From Eustoma russellianum (lineage: Eukaryota > Streptophyta > Magnoliopsida > Gentianales > Gentianaceae): a stretch of DNA of 64,000 nucleotides. A program made the position numbers and the translations under genes. The notes under the pieces were generated by a model, which did not search any database, was not told the DNA's origin, and was given only the letters and a program-made list of their open reading frames with translations. The stretch spans positions 21,047,317 to 21,111,316 of the forward strand of contig AP025069.1 in NCBI GenBank assembly GCA_036186865.1, written 5' to 3'. This document shows positions 1-11,615 of this stretch, in pieces (position 1 is the stretch's first letter; each line of letters begins with the position of its first letter).

Positions 1-780
1 ATCACCCACCAGGTGTAAAGTTCTGCCACGCGAAGTATAAGATAAGAATATAAGTATGAACAGTTTTGTGAAACAAAATGCATGACATGTTTGTAAAAGA
101 CTTCATATGCATGGGTTTTCAGTTAGTCTAGTATATGTTTTTGCAGGAATGCATGTATCATGAGTCACGAAGCATGAGTCTTGGCATGAATGAAACGGTG
201 TGTGCATATGACATGTTTTGTATGTGTATGTGATCTCTATTTTTGTTAGTTTATGTGACTTACCTTTTTTGATGGGTATTTTTGACCATGATATTGCTAA
301 CCCGAGCACCTTATTTTGGGCATTGTTTTTATACATCGGTGACTCGTCATATGTGATTCTGTAAAGTGTGTAGACGGGTTACTTGCTAGATTTGTTTTTC
401 ACTAAGACTAGATACTTCATCTCTTTTCAGGTGAACCCGTGTGTGAGATAATTTTCGTGGAAGACGACGGCAAGTGGGCCCATTGGGATGATAGACATTG
501 AGGGAAAAATGTCATGTTAATTCCTTAGTCGATAGACTTTCTGTTACCGTCGTTGTTGGAGGATATATTAGACATCTCTGAATACATTTCATTTTCGCTG
601 TATTACACTTGGTTACATTAGTTATTGAAGTTTTAAATTTTATGTCATTTTCACTGATTTCTGCTGATTTATCTTGCATAATTGATGATGTGTGCTTGAT
701 CTGTTTTGACGCTTCGTAGTTCTCATAGTAGACTATGCCGGATGCACTGGTACCAATGTCGGTATCGGGCCAGGGCGCTA
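1..780 (+). repeat. Probable 3' part of a Ty3/Gypsy LTR
   Basis: No open frame of interest is present. The last 100 bases resemble the U5 end of plant Gypsy (Tekay/Del-like) LTRs: a GACGCTTCGTAG tract followed by GGTATCGGGCCAGGGCG just before Copia-1 sequence starts. A comparable terminus in the opposite orientation lies at 55155-55660 (GGAACGCTACA when read on the minus strand). The upstream boundary is outside the window. This is family resemblance by eye only; it could instead be unrelated intergenic DNA. Confidence 0.3.
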
Positions 781-784
781 TATA

Positions 785-2791
785 AAGGTACTAGGTCCCA
801 AGTGTGATTAGCAACCAGTGCAGCCAGTTCTACATCTATAGCCTTCTTCTAGTCTGCTAAGTTAACTGCTTGGTGATAAGAAGTAGGCTCTTCCTGCAGA
901 CTAATATTAAGCACATAATTCTTGTATTTAGGAGCTACATGATCAAATGTCTGAGTGTGTTCTATAGGATAGAGCACAGAAGAATGCACAGAAGAACAGG
1001 AAGTGGACTGAGACTGATGGCAATAGTAATCTTTAGGATTCTTAGGTGGGCATTTCTGTCTCAGAGGACTGGAGGGTGTAAGAGTAGAAGAGGGTGTTGG
1101 AGTCGAAGAGGGGGTATGCAACATCATCTATAGCTGGAAGCTCATGTAGGAGTCCATTGTCTATTGAATTAATAGTTAAGGGAATATCAATAGTGATATT
1201 TGGCACGGGTGAGTGACTTGTGGTGATTGAAGGCATGGTGTGATCAGTAGCAGAAGAAGGAGCCAAAATATGAGCTGGTGATGAAGGAGTCAGTTCTGAG
1301 GTTAATATTGGTGATGATTGTGGAAATTCAGTTGTGAGATGACTGTTACTAAATGTAGAGAAGGATGGAAAAACTGAATTAATCATTTGAGAAAGTGAGT
1401 TTGATGAGACATTTGTAGTGGCATAAGGAAAATGAGACTCACAAAATTGAATGTCTCTTGAGATGACGATCTCTTTATTGCTCAAGGATTGAAGAACAAA
1501 GCCATTTTTGGTGCTAGAAATACCAAGGAACAGACATGGTATGACTCTTGGAGAAAATTTATGTCTGGTTGGATGCTTGTTGTGTGCATATGCCAGGCAA
1601 CCAAAAATTCTTAGATGCTGATACGTGGGAGCTTTCTGGAGCAAGATTTTATATGGATTTTTATGTTCAAGCACAGGAGTAGGCATAAGATTGATTAAAA
1701 ACACAGCATGAGAAATGGAAAATCACCAGTAGGACAAGAGCAATTGAGCCTGAAACAGCAAGGATCTTGCAACCACAATATGTGTTTGATATTTTCTTTC
1801 TATAAGTCCGTTCTGCTGTGATGTGTATACACAACTAGTTTGATGGATAATGCCATGCTGAGAATAGAAATTAGGCATTGCAAATCTGGACCATTATATG
1901 TTCTTAGCACTTTAATATGCCATTCAAATTGATAATGAACAAGTTGACCGAAATTTTGAACAAACTATCTATTCTCACTCTTGGATTTCATCAAATACAC
2001 CCAAGTATATCTACTACAATCATCCACAATTGTAAAGAAAATTTTCTGAGCATACACGGTGGGATGCCTATTTGGCATCCAAATATCTATATGCACAAGA
2101 TCAAAAGGAAGTTTTGAAATAGAAGTAGAAACAGGACAGGGAAGTCTTTTGCCAAGGGGCAGACTGAACAAGGAACAGGAAGAGGTCCTCCTACTACAGA
2201 TGGATCATGCCTCTGGACCTCTTGAATTCTTGGAGTTGAAGCATGTACAAGCCTACAGTGCCATAGCAAGGAAGGAGAAATGGAAGCTTAGGAACCCAAA
2301 CAAATGGAAGCTTAATCAGGCATGGTGCTTCCACGTAGATAGTAAAGGCCCTGAGAAAGACTAGCTGAGCCAATCATCCTCTTGGACAATTGATCCTGAA
2401 TCAAGCAAAGAGAACCATGGAATTGGATGATTAAAGTAGGGTCTGTAGTAAGCTTACTAGGAGACAACAAGTTATAGCTAAAAGAGGGAACATACAAGGA
2501 ATTATTTATTGTAAGTGAAGGATTCATAACCACTGTCCCAACGTAAGTTGCATGCACATATTGGTTATTAGGCAGTTTGATCATGATATGATTGACAGGC
2601 TTATAGGAAAGAAACAAGGACAGATGAGATTTAATATGATCAGTAGCGCCAAAATCAAGAATCCATGTGTTTAATTCATTAGTCAAAGGGTTGCCTGACA
2701 TCTTGTCAACCTTAGCAGATAGAACAACATTCTGAGAAGTGGCTCTGGGTTCAACGTCCTGATTGTCATCTTGTCCGTTCAACCAGTTCAC
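785..2791 (-). pseudogene. Copia-1 pol fragment (protease, GAG-pre-integrase, integrase)
   Basis: Domains in the direction of reading. The aspartic protease is at about 2791-2312; its active-site triad reads DFG within WILDFGATDH where the family has DSG, so it is probably inactive. GAG-pre-integrase with MLWHCRLVHAS is near 2269. Integrase core pieces are FDLVHIDIW and VDDCSRYTWVYLMKS at 2171-1965. The integrase C-terminal region FGCLAYAHN to ISRDIQFCE is at 1704-1042. A Ser/Thr/Pro-rich linker then runs to a short TWDLVPL segment near 790. The frame is broken at least between 2312 and 2087 and between 1965 and 1704. In the family this polyprotein supplies cleavage, reverse transcription and integration; here the reverse transcriptase is absent. 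Assignment to Copia is secure from domain order (PR-INT before RT). Confidence 0.85.
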
Positions 2792-3927
2792 AACTTCTGA
2801 TTCTGTTGAGGTGTAAGCATCAATGACTGGCAGTTCTTAATCAACTGAAATGCTTGAGGCTTCTCACACTGTAAATCCATAGCCTCACTCATGTGTACTT
2901 GTCCTTTAGGTTTAAAACCATGAGGAAAACCATGCAATTTGTAACACTTTTCCACTGCGTGTCCTGACATACCACAGTGCGTACACAAGAAACATTTGGC
3001 ACCTTTAATATGGGGCTTACTGTTGCCCTTCCTATACCCAACATATTGTTGTCTATTAACATATGTACTTGCCACTATACTTTCATTTTGTTGACTGTCA
3101 GCCATTAAGGCTGTGACTATAGTTTCAATGGTACTTAAACCATTGTCTGCCATTACTTTTGTTTCATACTTCAAAGCCATTGAGAATGTGGTATTTAGGT
3201 CAGGCAAGGGGGACATTACAAAAGCTTGTGACTTCACAGGATCAAAATTATCATTTAGACCTTTGATGAACTTAATCACATAGCCACTTTCAACGAACCT
3301 CTGCATTTTACTTGTTACATCACACCTACCGTCTCTACAACCACAGCTAGGTACACCTTATTGCCATTAGCTCCTCCCAAACTACCTTCAATTTTGTGAA
3401 GTACTCGTTTACACTCATTCCTTTTTGCTTAATACCGTAAAAATTCTCAAGCAAATCACATAATCTAATGGATCAGTGCTACCATACCTTAATTTCAGGT
3501 CATTCCAGACATCAAAAGCCCTATCAAACCACGTGATGATCTGAGAGATGGATTGAGAGACTGAATTCATAATCCATGATTGCACCATCGTATTTACCTG
3601 TCTCTAGATAGGAAATTGAGGATCTGTATTTAATGGCCTCGGAATTGTTCCATCAACGAACCCCACTTTGCTCTTCACAACTAACTCCATTTCACAAGTA
3701 CGAATCCATGTGTGATAATTGTGTACATTTAAAGCTGGTTGGGCCAACATGATTGCAGGACTGTCATTAAGATGTAAATAATATGGATTCTGTAGTGGAC
3801 TCTCACCAGGTTGACTCTGATTTCCTCTTGAACAAAACATTACATTTTGTAGTGGACTAATATCGGTATTGTTCTGGTTCCCTCTTGATCCCGAAGCTAT
3901 ATTGCTCTGAGACGCCATTGCAACCAA
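2788..3927 (-). pseudogene. Copia-1 gag remnant with zinc knuckle
   Basis: Reads from ATG at 3927 (a second ATG at 3918 gives MASQSNIASG). The N-terminal piece to 3604 contains the PAIMLAQPALNVHNYHTW motif found in all three neighbouring Copia elements, typical of plant Copia gag (DUF4219/UBN2-like). The frame is lost from 3604 to 3306. It resumes with KFIKGLNDNFDPVKSQ and ends in a retroviral-type zinc knuckle, CTHCGMSGHAVEKCYKLHGFP (key residues C-x2-C-x4-H-x4-C), at about 2990-2930. The product would form the virus-like particle and bind the element RNA. Several stops make the remnant inactive. Confidence 0.85.
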
Positions 3928-4042
3928 CAGTAGTCAAAAAAATATCACTCACTTAAACGCGAAGATTGGAACCAGTATTCTAAGAAAAGAATTAACAACC
4001 ATTTCAACATTCAAAACCTCAAACAATGACAGAGAACTCAAG

Positions 4043-4054
4043 CTTTGATACCAT
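4043..4054 (-). other. Copia-1 primer binding site (tRNA-iMet)
   Basis: Read on the minus strand the 12 bases are TGGTATCAAAGC, one mismatch from the standard plant Copia site complementary to the 3' end of initiator tRNA-Met. It directly abuts the LTR end at 4055, which fixes element orientation and the inner LTR boundary. Confidence 0.85.
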
Positions 4055-4569
4055 GTTAAAATGCTCAACAATCAAGCAACAAAATAAGGGAGAAGAACGA
4101 GAAGAGAGAATTGGAGCTGCAAAGGGAAACCGTTTTGTTGCAAAAATGAGAATAATCGCTGCGTTCTGTTTACAGGCTTTGCATATAAACAGTTACAAGG
4201 AAGAAAGAAAACTAGACCTGTGAAATTACAAGAATGCCCTTATTTTCTAATACAGTCAATACAGCCACCAGGGGCATTTTGGTAAAATCATCCTATTTAA
4301 AATATCCCGCCAGCTAATCTTCTTCCTGCTAACACTCAAAGCTAAACGCTGCACTACATATTTGCTGCAACTATAACTACAGCCTTAACCTTCTTCTTCC
4401 ATCAATCCTGGCCAATGATCAACTGCTCAATCAACGATCCTCATTCACTCAATTGCTCTATCACACGGATTGTACTTCTTCCTCTCACTGTTGCACTGGT
4501 TCATCCTTCACTTCATCACAACGTTGCTTTACCATGATCAACTCCGTATTAGAACTAAAATCTTCAACA
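4055..4569 (-). repeat. Copia-1 5' LTR
   Basis: 515-bp LTR. On the minus strand it begins TGTTGAAGATTTTAG and ends GAGCATTTTAACA next to the primer binding site, so the ends form the usual short inverted repeat TGTT...AACA. No second copy survives in the window, so the outer boundary (4569) rests on the terminal motif only. Confidence 0.65.
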
Positions 4570-4639
4570 GTAACTATAACCTTTTCTATTTCAGTCAAAA
4601 AAAAACTTTGGAGCTTGCTTTCAGACTCTCATGACATTC

Positions 4640-5145
4640 ATATTTACTCTTCAGGTGGCATGACGGCCAAGGGAAATTCACGTTTTCTAATAATCTTGGG
4701 CACGTCCAGAATTTCAGGAGCCCACAGATTTGATTTATTTTTTCTATAACTACACAATTTTCACTCCCCTTAATGCAAGGCAGCATGATACATCAACTGC
4801 AAAATCTTGATGGAATCTGGAAACTGCATACCAACAAGAATTGTTGGAACCAGCAACATTTGGTACGAGATAGGATATGGATATAGGAGTCTAGTTAATG
4901 GAGGAAAAATAAATACATTTGAGTTCATCATCCAAGTTTTATTTGGATTTCTGTTTCCATTCGACATCGTTGGATTTGAGTTGATGATAGCAAGAGCGAC
5001 ATCAATTGCAGGACTTCCTTTGGTCCACGACTATTCCACCGTTGGGGTGACGATCTTCTAGCCAAGCCTCGCGTCAAGCTCAAACATTTGCTTGCAATGT
5101 CGGACTGGGAAACGAATTCTTCGGTCACGGCCGTGGGATTTCGCA
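4640..5145. repeat. Left arm of an unrecognised inverted duplication
   Basis: This stretch has an inverted, diverged counterpart at 10752-11047 plus 16709-16990. Anchor matches (left plus strand against right minus strand): ATTTCAGGAGCC at 4711-4722 against 16877-16888; GGAACCAGCAACAT at 4847-4860 against GGAACCAAGAACAT; and GTTGATGATAGCAAGAGC near 4980 against GTTGATGATTATTAGAGC. Open frames such as the 84-codon one at 4807-5061 give no recognisable domain. It may be a fragment of a host gene, or a long terminal inverted repeat of a DNA transposon; I cannot decide. The bases GGATG at 5146-5150 are the target-site duplication of Copia-2. Confidence 0.6.
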
Positions 5146-5150
5146 GGATG

Positions 5151-5594
5151 TGTTGGAGATGGCAATAATGCAGACACCAAAGAAGAAGCTTCGATAGATG
5201 AGAAAGAGGCATCACCAAATTGAGCAAGTGGTTGTGTTTGTCAAGGAGAGCATTTGGTCTAGGTGGCATGAAGTACGGCAAGTGTAGAGGGAAGAAGACT
5301 TAGCGCGGGAGATGTTTCAAACATCTGAAGTTACAAGAATACCCTTAGTTATGTGAATTGTGTAGCTTTAGCTTCAGGGGCATAATTGTCAATGTAGCCG
5401 TTTTCTTCCTCTTTTGCTCTCCTGACTGTTTGTATAATAGAGGAGGAGCGCGCTTGTATTCCAACTAATTGAAGCAGACGGTTACTCCAGGTGATCCAAC
5501 ACGATAACTGCTTTCTTCTCTTCCATTTTGCTTGATAAATCTCTCATGGTTCTTTTTCTTGTGTTGTGTGTGTAATTTGGTTAATATTTTGTCA
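5151..5594 (+). repeat. Copia-2 5' LTR
   Basis: 444 bp, beginning TGTTGGAGATGGCAATAATG and ending ATATTTTGTCA. It is shorter than the 3' LTR because of a clean 97-bp deletion: sequence matching 10335-10431 of the 3' copy is missing, with the trinucleotide GAA at both deletion edges. Start chosen from the TG dinucleotide directly after the GGATG duplication. Confidence 0.85.
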
Positions 5595-5606
5595 TGGTAT
5601 CAGATC
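5595..5606 (+). other. Copia-2 primer binding site (tRNA-iMet)
   Basis: TGGTATCAGATC directly follows the 5' LTR. It matches the first nine or more bases of the usual tRNA-iMet complementary site; the last bases deviate. Confidence 0.85.
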
Positions 5607-5664
5607 TATTGCTGTGATTTTTCTGTTTTTGAGATTGTGGATGTCTTACAGTTTTTGGATAGAG

Positions 5665-6780
5665 ATGACATCAAACAACAACAATCCTTCTGGTTCGTTT
5701 AGCGAAAGGAGTAATCAAAATGTGTTGCAGGACAGTCCAGTGCAAAATGTTATGTTTGGATCAAGGGGAAATGGAAATCAAAATCAAGTGCCTGAGATGC
5801 CTGTGCAGAATCAATTCCAAAATCTATATTGTCTTCGCCCTAATGATAGACCGGCCATAATGCTGGCGCAACCTCCGTTGAATTTGAGTAACTACCACAC
5901 TTGGAGTCGAGCTTAGAGATGGCACTAGTAGTGAAGAATAAGATTGGCTTCATAGACAGTACAATCAAAAAACCTCATGTTACAGATCCTCAATATTCAG
6001 TGTGGAGGTACGTCAACACCATGGTGCAATCCTTGATGATGAATAAAGTATCACACTCAATTGCGCAAGGCATTATGTGATGTGATAGTTCGTGTGATGC
6101 CTGGAACGATCTTCAAATGAGGCATGGATGTACAGATCCATTGAGATTTTTGGATTTAATTGGAACTTTTTACAACATTAAACAAGATACATTGAGTTTT
6201 AGTGAATATTTTACCAAGCTTAAGATAGTTTGGGAAGAGTTGATGGCGGTGAGACCGATACCCCTATGTACTTGCAGAAATTGCGTATGTGATGTAACAG
6301 TGAAGATGAGAAAGTTTCTACAGAGTGATTATATCATTAAGTTTGTAAGGCCTCAATGATAGCTTTGAGCCAGTTAAATCACATGTGTTTGTTCTCACAC
6401 CCTTGCCTGATATAAACACTATATTTTCTATGGCTTTGAAGTATCAGAGGAAAGTGTTAGTTGATAATGGTGGTGGCTCCATTGATAGTAGTCCCACGGC
6501 TTTGTTAACTGAGGGACAGTCATTTAATGGTTTTGTGGCATACACTGGTAGAGGACAAGGTTATAAAAGAGGAGGAGGAAAGTATGATGCTGAGGGAAAT
6601 AGGCGTTTTCAGTGTACACATTGTGGATTGCTAGGACATACAGTTGACAGATGATATAAGAAGCATGGGTTTCCTCCTGGCTTTAAGTCAAGAAATCAGG
6701 TAAACATGAGTGAGTCAATGGAGCTGGAGTTGGATGATTCACAAAAGCTCCAAAAACCAAGAATATGTAGTCATTAGTCC
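5665..6780 (+). pseudogene. Copia-2 gag remnant
   Basis: Starts at ATG 5665 (MTSNNNNPSGSFSERSNQ). The earlier in-frame ATG at 5566 lies in the LTR/primer-site zone and is not used. The N-terminal domain includes PAIMLAQPPLNLSNYHTW and stops at 5916 (TAG). Later pieces at 6117-6359 (KLKIVWEELMAVRPIPLCTC) and 6385-6654 belong to the UBN2-type gag core. The zinc knuckle near 6608-6655 reads CTHCGLLGHTVDR followed by TGA exactly where the last Cys codon should be, so a single change of TGC or TGT to TGA destroyed the knuckle and terminated the frame. The family role is RNA packaging in the virus-like particle. It is non-functional here. Confidence 0.85.
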
Positions 6781-6803
6781 TTACCCCTCAGCAGAACAAA
6801 AAA

Positions 6804-9800
6804 TTGCTAAACTGGTTGAATAAACATGATGATAACCAAGAAAGGAGCATGGTTGTGGCTCAGGACACTGTTCTGTCTGCTCAAGTTGGTGAGACAGAAG
6901 GTAATTATCATGCTAACAAACATAGTACATGGATTTTGGACTGTGGAGAAACTGATCACGTTGCTTCTTGCCTTACTCTATTTTCTTGTGTTAAGCCTGT
7001 TAAGAATGTCATCATAAATCTGCCAAACAATTTCTCAGTTGCAGCAACACACATTGGTTTTGTGGCTATTAATTCAGCTCTCACCCTTTTTTGATGTTCT
7101 CTTTGCACCCTCATTCTCTTATAATCTTATTTCCCCATGTAAGTTGGCTTTTGATCCTAAAGTACTTAGTCACATTTCTTGCTGCTTATTGTTTGGTTCA
7201 GGATCAATTATCCAAACTGCACCTGAATAAAGGTCTGCTTGCCTCACTTCTTCTTCTGAAGTTGCTTCACCAGCCATGTTATGGCACTCTAGGCTGGGAC
7301 ATGCCTCAATTTCTAGAATTAAAGAGATTCAAAGATGTAATGATTCAATCTCAGTCAGTGATCTTAATAAACTTTATACAGTTTGTCCTTTAGCTATATT
7401 GCATAGGTTACCATTTCCCGTTTCTGTATCTACTTCTGCTAAGCCTTTTGACTTGATTCAGGTGGATGTCTGGGGGGCTCAATAGGCATCCCACCTTGTA
7501 TTCTCAAAAATATTTCCTTACCATTGTAGATGATTGCAGTAGATACGCTTGGTTGTATTTGATGAAATCAAAATCTTAGGTTAGGCATACACTTCAAAGT
7601 TTCTGTAACTATGTGCATAATCAATTTGAAAGAAAGGTGAAGGTGATAAGGAGTGAAAATGCACCAGAATTCAAAATGTCTCAATTTTTCATGCAACATG
7701 GCATAATTTATCAAACTAGTTGTGTTTATACCCCCCACAACAAAATGGACTAGTAGAGGGAAAACATCAATACATACTAGTGGTAGCTAGATCTTTAAAG
7801 TTCCAAGCCCAGTTACCTGTCTCCTACTAGGGATTTACAGTGACCTATGTTGTCCACCTTATAAACCACATACCCACTGCAGTTTTATCACAAAGAACTC
7901 CTTATGAAATTCTGTTTCAACAACCTCCAACATATCATCATCTCAGAGTTTTTGGCTGTCTTGCCATTGCCTACAATACCTCACCATCTAAGCACAAGTT
8001 TACACCAAGGGGCGTGCCATGTGTGTTCATGGGAATTCCTCCCACAACAAAAGGCTATATCCTACAAAGTCTAAATTCCAAGGACATATTTGTGTCCAGA
8101 GATGTCAAGTTTTTTGAAACACAATTTGCTTTCTCTAATGACTCAGCTGAGGTTACCACCTCTGTGAGTAGTTCCCATGCTCCTTGCCTTCATGATTACC
8201 CATGGTTCTCCACCTCAACACAAGAGACACTTCGTCTGTCTCACCCCTCCACAAATACTGTTCTTCCTTCCTCTTCTCAAGCTTTTTAGCCACATTCTCT
8301 CTCACACTCTTTTCACTCATCAGATCCATTGCCAGATGATTCTACAGGTTCATCTGTTCCTCAGCCATCTCAGTCACCTCATCAGCCTTCAATTACCCTT
8401 GACATCCCTCTTGTCTTAAGAACAGAAGACCAATTAAATGCTCCTTCTTCCTCCATGTCATCATCACCCATTGCTGATCATGATGAGCGTCCTCTCAGGG
8501 TCAGAAGACAGTCCTCCTATCTTAATGACTATTACTGTAATCACTTGACTGCATCATCACCTACAACATCTTTGAACACTGCCACTACATCTTCTGTGTC
8601 CTATCCCATTGAACACTATTATTCATTAGATCATTTAGCTCCTCAGTTCAAAAAGTATGTGCTTAATGTTAGTATGCAGCAAGAACCCAATCTTCTCAAC
8701 AAGAAGCTAGGTCAGTGGACTGGCAGCAGGCTATGGCTTTGGAGTTAGCAGCCCTGGAAGCCACCCACACATGGAAACTTACTACCTTGCTAGCAGGAAA
8801 GAAACCCGTTGGTTGTAAATGAGTATATAAAATCAAGAGAAAGGCAGATGGCTCCATAGAACGTTATAAAGCAAGATTTGTGGCAAAAGGGTATACCCAA
8901 CAGGCCAGATTTGACTATGGAGACACCTTTTCCCCTGTAGCCAAAATGACCACTGTCAGGCTAGTGTTGGCTTTAGCTGCTATCAAGGGCTAGATTGTTC
9001 ATCAGTTAGACGTGAATAATGCTTTTCTCCACGGAGATTTGGATCAAGATATCTATATGACTCCACCTGAGGGTGTTTATGCACCATCAGGAACTGTCTG
9101 CAAGCATGTTAAGTCTTTATATGGGCTTAACAAGCTAGTAGGTGGTGGAATGCCAAGCTCACTTTGTTTCTTCTCTCTGAGGGGTATATTCAATCTAAAA
9201 ATGATTATACCTTGTTCACCAGACATCAAGCAGGCACTTTCTTGGCTTTTCTGGTTTATGTAGATGATATTGTGGTAGCAAGTGATTCCATGCCATTCAA
9301 CACCTCAGAAACAGTCTCCATTCTACTTTCAAGATCAAGGATCTGGGTGAGCTAAGATTCTTTTTAGGCCTAGAGGCGGCCAGGTCTCAAGGGGGGTAAT
9401 GATCTGCCAAAGAAAATACACCTTGGAGTTACTAGAGGAAACTGGACACCTGGCCTCCAAACCTGCTGGCAACCTTATGGAACAAAACTTAAAACTGTCG
9501 TATGATGATTCTCATTCTTCTGAGGATGTGCCTAGTTATAGAAGGTTGATTGGCAAGCTGTTGTATCTAACAATTACAAGACCGGATATAAGCTATACTG
9601 TGCAGCAGTTAAGCCAGTTCTTGGACACACCTACACAGCTACATTGGAGAGTAGCTCAAAGGCTGTTGAGATATCTTAAAGGGACCCCAGGACATGGATT
9701 GTTCTTTCCTAGCAAAGGGTCAGTGAAACTGACAGCCTTCTCAGATTCAAATTAGGGTGGTTGTCTGGAGAGTAGAAGATCAGTTACTGGCTATTGCATG

Positions 9801-10219
9801 TTTCTTGGAGATGCATTGATATCCTGGAAAGCCAAAACAAAAACCATTGTTTCCAGGTCCTCATCTGAAGCTGAGTATAGAGATCTTGCCTCAGCAACTT
9901 GTGAGGTTCAATGGATACTCTATCTTTGTAAGGATCTTCAGGTGGCACATTCAGGACCAGTGGAGGTGTTCTGTGACAATAGGAGTGCTATTTACATTGT
10001 GGAAAATCTTGTCTTCTATGAGAAGACTAAATATATAGAGATTGATTGCCACATTATAAGAGAAAAGTTTCAAAATGGTGTAATTAAACCTATGCCAATT
10101 AGGACTGAACTTTAGCTTGCAGACATTTTCACAAAGGCCTTGGATTCTAAAAGACTAAGCATCCTGACTGCAGCATTGGGAGTCTATAATCTGTTTACCC
10201 AGTCAGGATTGAGCGGGGT
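6804..10219 (+). pseudogene. Copia-2 pol remnant (PR-INT-RT-RNase H)
   Basis: The protease at 6804-7094 has WILDCGETDHV, with DCG in place of the catalytic DSG. GAG-pre-integrase MLWHSRLGHASISRIK is near 7276. Integrase core FDLIQVDVWG is near 7450, with further pieces to 7830. The integrase C-terminal part is at 7840-8289 (FGCLAIAYN, FVSRDVKFFE). RT begins near 8740, with stops at codons expected to be Trp (GCK-stop-VYK near 8820 and KG-stop-IVHQLDV near 8992). The QLDVNNAFLHGDL and catalytic YVDD motifs are at 9010 and about 9258. RNase H spans 9400-10140, with SRSSSEAEY and ADIFTKALDS near the end. Reading ends at the 3' LTR. Stops and at least four frameshifts rule out function. Confidence 0.88.
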
Positions 10220-10746
10220 GATGGCAAGAATGCAGGCACCAAAGAAGAAGCTTCGACAGATGAGAAAGAGGTGTTACCAAATTGAGCAAGTGGTTGTGTT
10301 TGTCCAGGAGAGCATTTGGTCTAGGTGGCATGAATCAATCAAGATCCAATACATCATGGATAGAATCAAGGGTAATTGAGGTAGTTAAGAGTTGGTTGAG
10401 AAGAAACCAAAGGAGGAAGAAGGTTTAAGAAGCACGACAAGTGTAGAGGGAAGAAGACTTAGTGCGGGAGATGTTTAAAACATCTAAAGTTACAAGAATA
10501 CCCTTAGTTAAGTGAATTGTGTAGCTTTAGCTTCAGGGACATAATTGTAAATGTAGGTGTTTTCTTCCTCTTTTGCTCTCCTGATCGTTTTCATAATAGA
10601 GGAGGAGTGCCCTTGTATTACAACTAACTGAAGCATACGGTTACCCCAAGTGATCCAACACAATAACCGCTTTTTTCTCTTCCATTTTGCTTGATTAATC
10701 TCTCATAGTTCTTGTTTGTTTGTGTAACTTGGTTAATATTTTTTCA
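10219..10746 (+). repeat. Copia-2 3' LTR
   Basis: 528 bp, starting TGATGGCAAGAATGCAGG after a purine-rich GATTGAGCGGGG tract and ending ATATTTTTTCA before the GGATG duplication. Relative to the 5' LTR it lacks a few bases at its start (TGTTGGAGATGG versus TGATGG) but retains the 97-bp block deleted from the 5' copy. Confidence 0.85.
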
Positions 10747-10751
10747 GGATG

Positions 10752-11047
10752 GTCGACGTTCGCCTTACTATCATTGAGCATCACGTGAAAGTCGACAGCC
10801 ATGATTGAAGGATCCGTTCTCAGTCCCATGTGCGGAAGGATTGCATGAGCTTAACCAGAGGCTCGGCCACAAGACCGCCTGCCAAACAATGGAATTGTTA
10901 CAGATTAAGCAAGGCCTGCAGTTGATGCTGCTCTAATAATCATCAACTTAAATTTAATCATGGGAAAGTGAATCAAAAGGAAACCTTTGTGATGAATTCA
11001 AATACATCTAATTTTTCTCCAACAACAGGGGTTCAAATATTCATATC
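10752..11047. repeat. Right arm (inner part) of the inverted duplication
   Basis: Read on the minus strand this matches 4900-5150 of the plus strand with scattered substitutions, for example GTTGATGATTATTAGAGC and CATCAACTGCAGGCCTTGCT. Copia-3 is inserted at its outer end (11048), so the arm continues at 16709. No gene family recognised. Confidence 0.6.
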
Positions 11048-11602
11048 TGATAAAATTCAATAATTCACCATTCGAATTCACTCACAAGAACTTGATCAAA
11101 TCACAAACAACCAAAAAAAATTGAAAATTTAAGGAATAAAGAGAACCAAGAAGCAATTGAAAGGAAGAGAGAAAACTGTATTTGAGTTCTGTAATTGAAT
11201 TTTCCTGCTAAAAAATTGTGCATCTTCCATCACGCAGCAGAGCTGCTTTATACACAGTGGGAAGAATAAATATAGAAAAATTACAAGAATATCCTTTTAA
11301 CTAACTACTACATGCCTATTTACAGAGGGGCATTATTGTCATTTCATTCTTTTATTCAAACTGCTTGTCAATTTGCTGCCTTTCTCCTTCTTTCTCTAGC
11401 CAACCGTTTCTTGGCTCATCCACACAAGCATGTTGGCTCCAATCTCAGTCATTTACCATCTCAATTCTCCATCTTTGATTGTGACCCCCATGCTTTCTCA
11501 CTTTCACCTCAGATGTTCCAATGTTTCATTATTCAGCAGAGTCTTCAATCTGTGTCCTTTGATCATTGTTGCACTTGTGTCTCTTGTGCTTCAGTTTTGA
11601 CA
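11048..11602 (-). repeat. Copia-3 3' LTR
   Basis: 555 bp. On the plus strand it starts TGATAAAATTCAATAATTC and ends TCAGTTTTGACA. It aligns along its length to 16138-16703, so both ends are supported by the paired copy and by the flanking pentamers. Confidence 0.9.
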
Positions 11603-11615
11603 CCCTTTTCAAATC
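11603..11615 (-). other. Copia-3 polypurine tract
   Basis: On the minus strand GATTTGAAAAGGG lies immediately before the 3' LTR, the expected position and composition for the plus-strand primer of reverse transcription. It also overlaps the last codons of the pol frame (SDLKR). Confidence 0.7.

Larger units (their letters stand above)
785..4569 (-). mobile_element. Copia-1: truncated Ty1/Copia retrotransposon
   Basis: Minus-strand Copia element that keeps its 5' LTR (4055-4569), primer binding site (4043-4054), gag and the protease-integrase part of pol. Homology stops near 785, at the very start of the reverse transcriptase region, where the TWDLVPL motif that normally introduces Copia RT is visible. 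RT, RNase H and the 3' LTR are missing, and Gypsy-LTR-like DNA abuts the break. Many stops and frameshifts make it non-autonomous. GTAAC at 4570-4574 would be one copy of its target duplication; the other is lost. Confidence 0.85.
5151..10746 (+). mobile_element. Copia-2: complete but degenerate Ty1/Copia element
   Basis: Plus-strand element of 5596 bp with two LTRs (5151-5594 and 10219-10746), a primer binding site, and gag and pol in the Copia order PR-INT-RT-RH. It is bounded by an exact 5-bp duplication, GGATG at 5146-5150 and 10747-10751. More than ten stops or frameshifts inactivate the coding region. The element sits near the centre of an inverted duplication whose arms flank it. Protein motifs resemble Copia-1 and Copia-3 closely (PAIMLAQP, ADIFTKAL), so the three belong to related families, though the LTRs differ. 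Confidence 0.9.

Noticed and set aside
4807..5061. 84-codon open frame as a host gene exon
   Set aside because: No recognisable domain, and the matching inverted copy does not keep the frame open.
5313..5594. Shorter Copia-2 LTR starting at TGTTTCAAACATC after a purine-rich tract, which would have implied a tandem element upstream
   Set aside because: Sequence homologous between the two ends extends back to 5151, and only the longer LTR gives an exact flanking duplication (GGATG).
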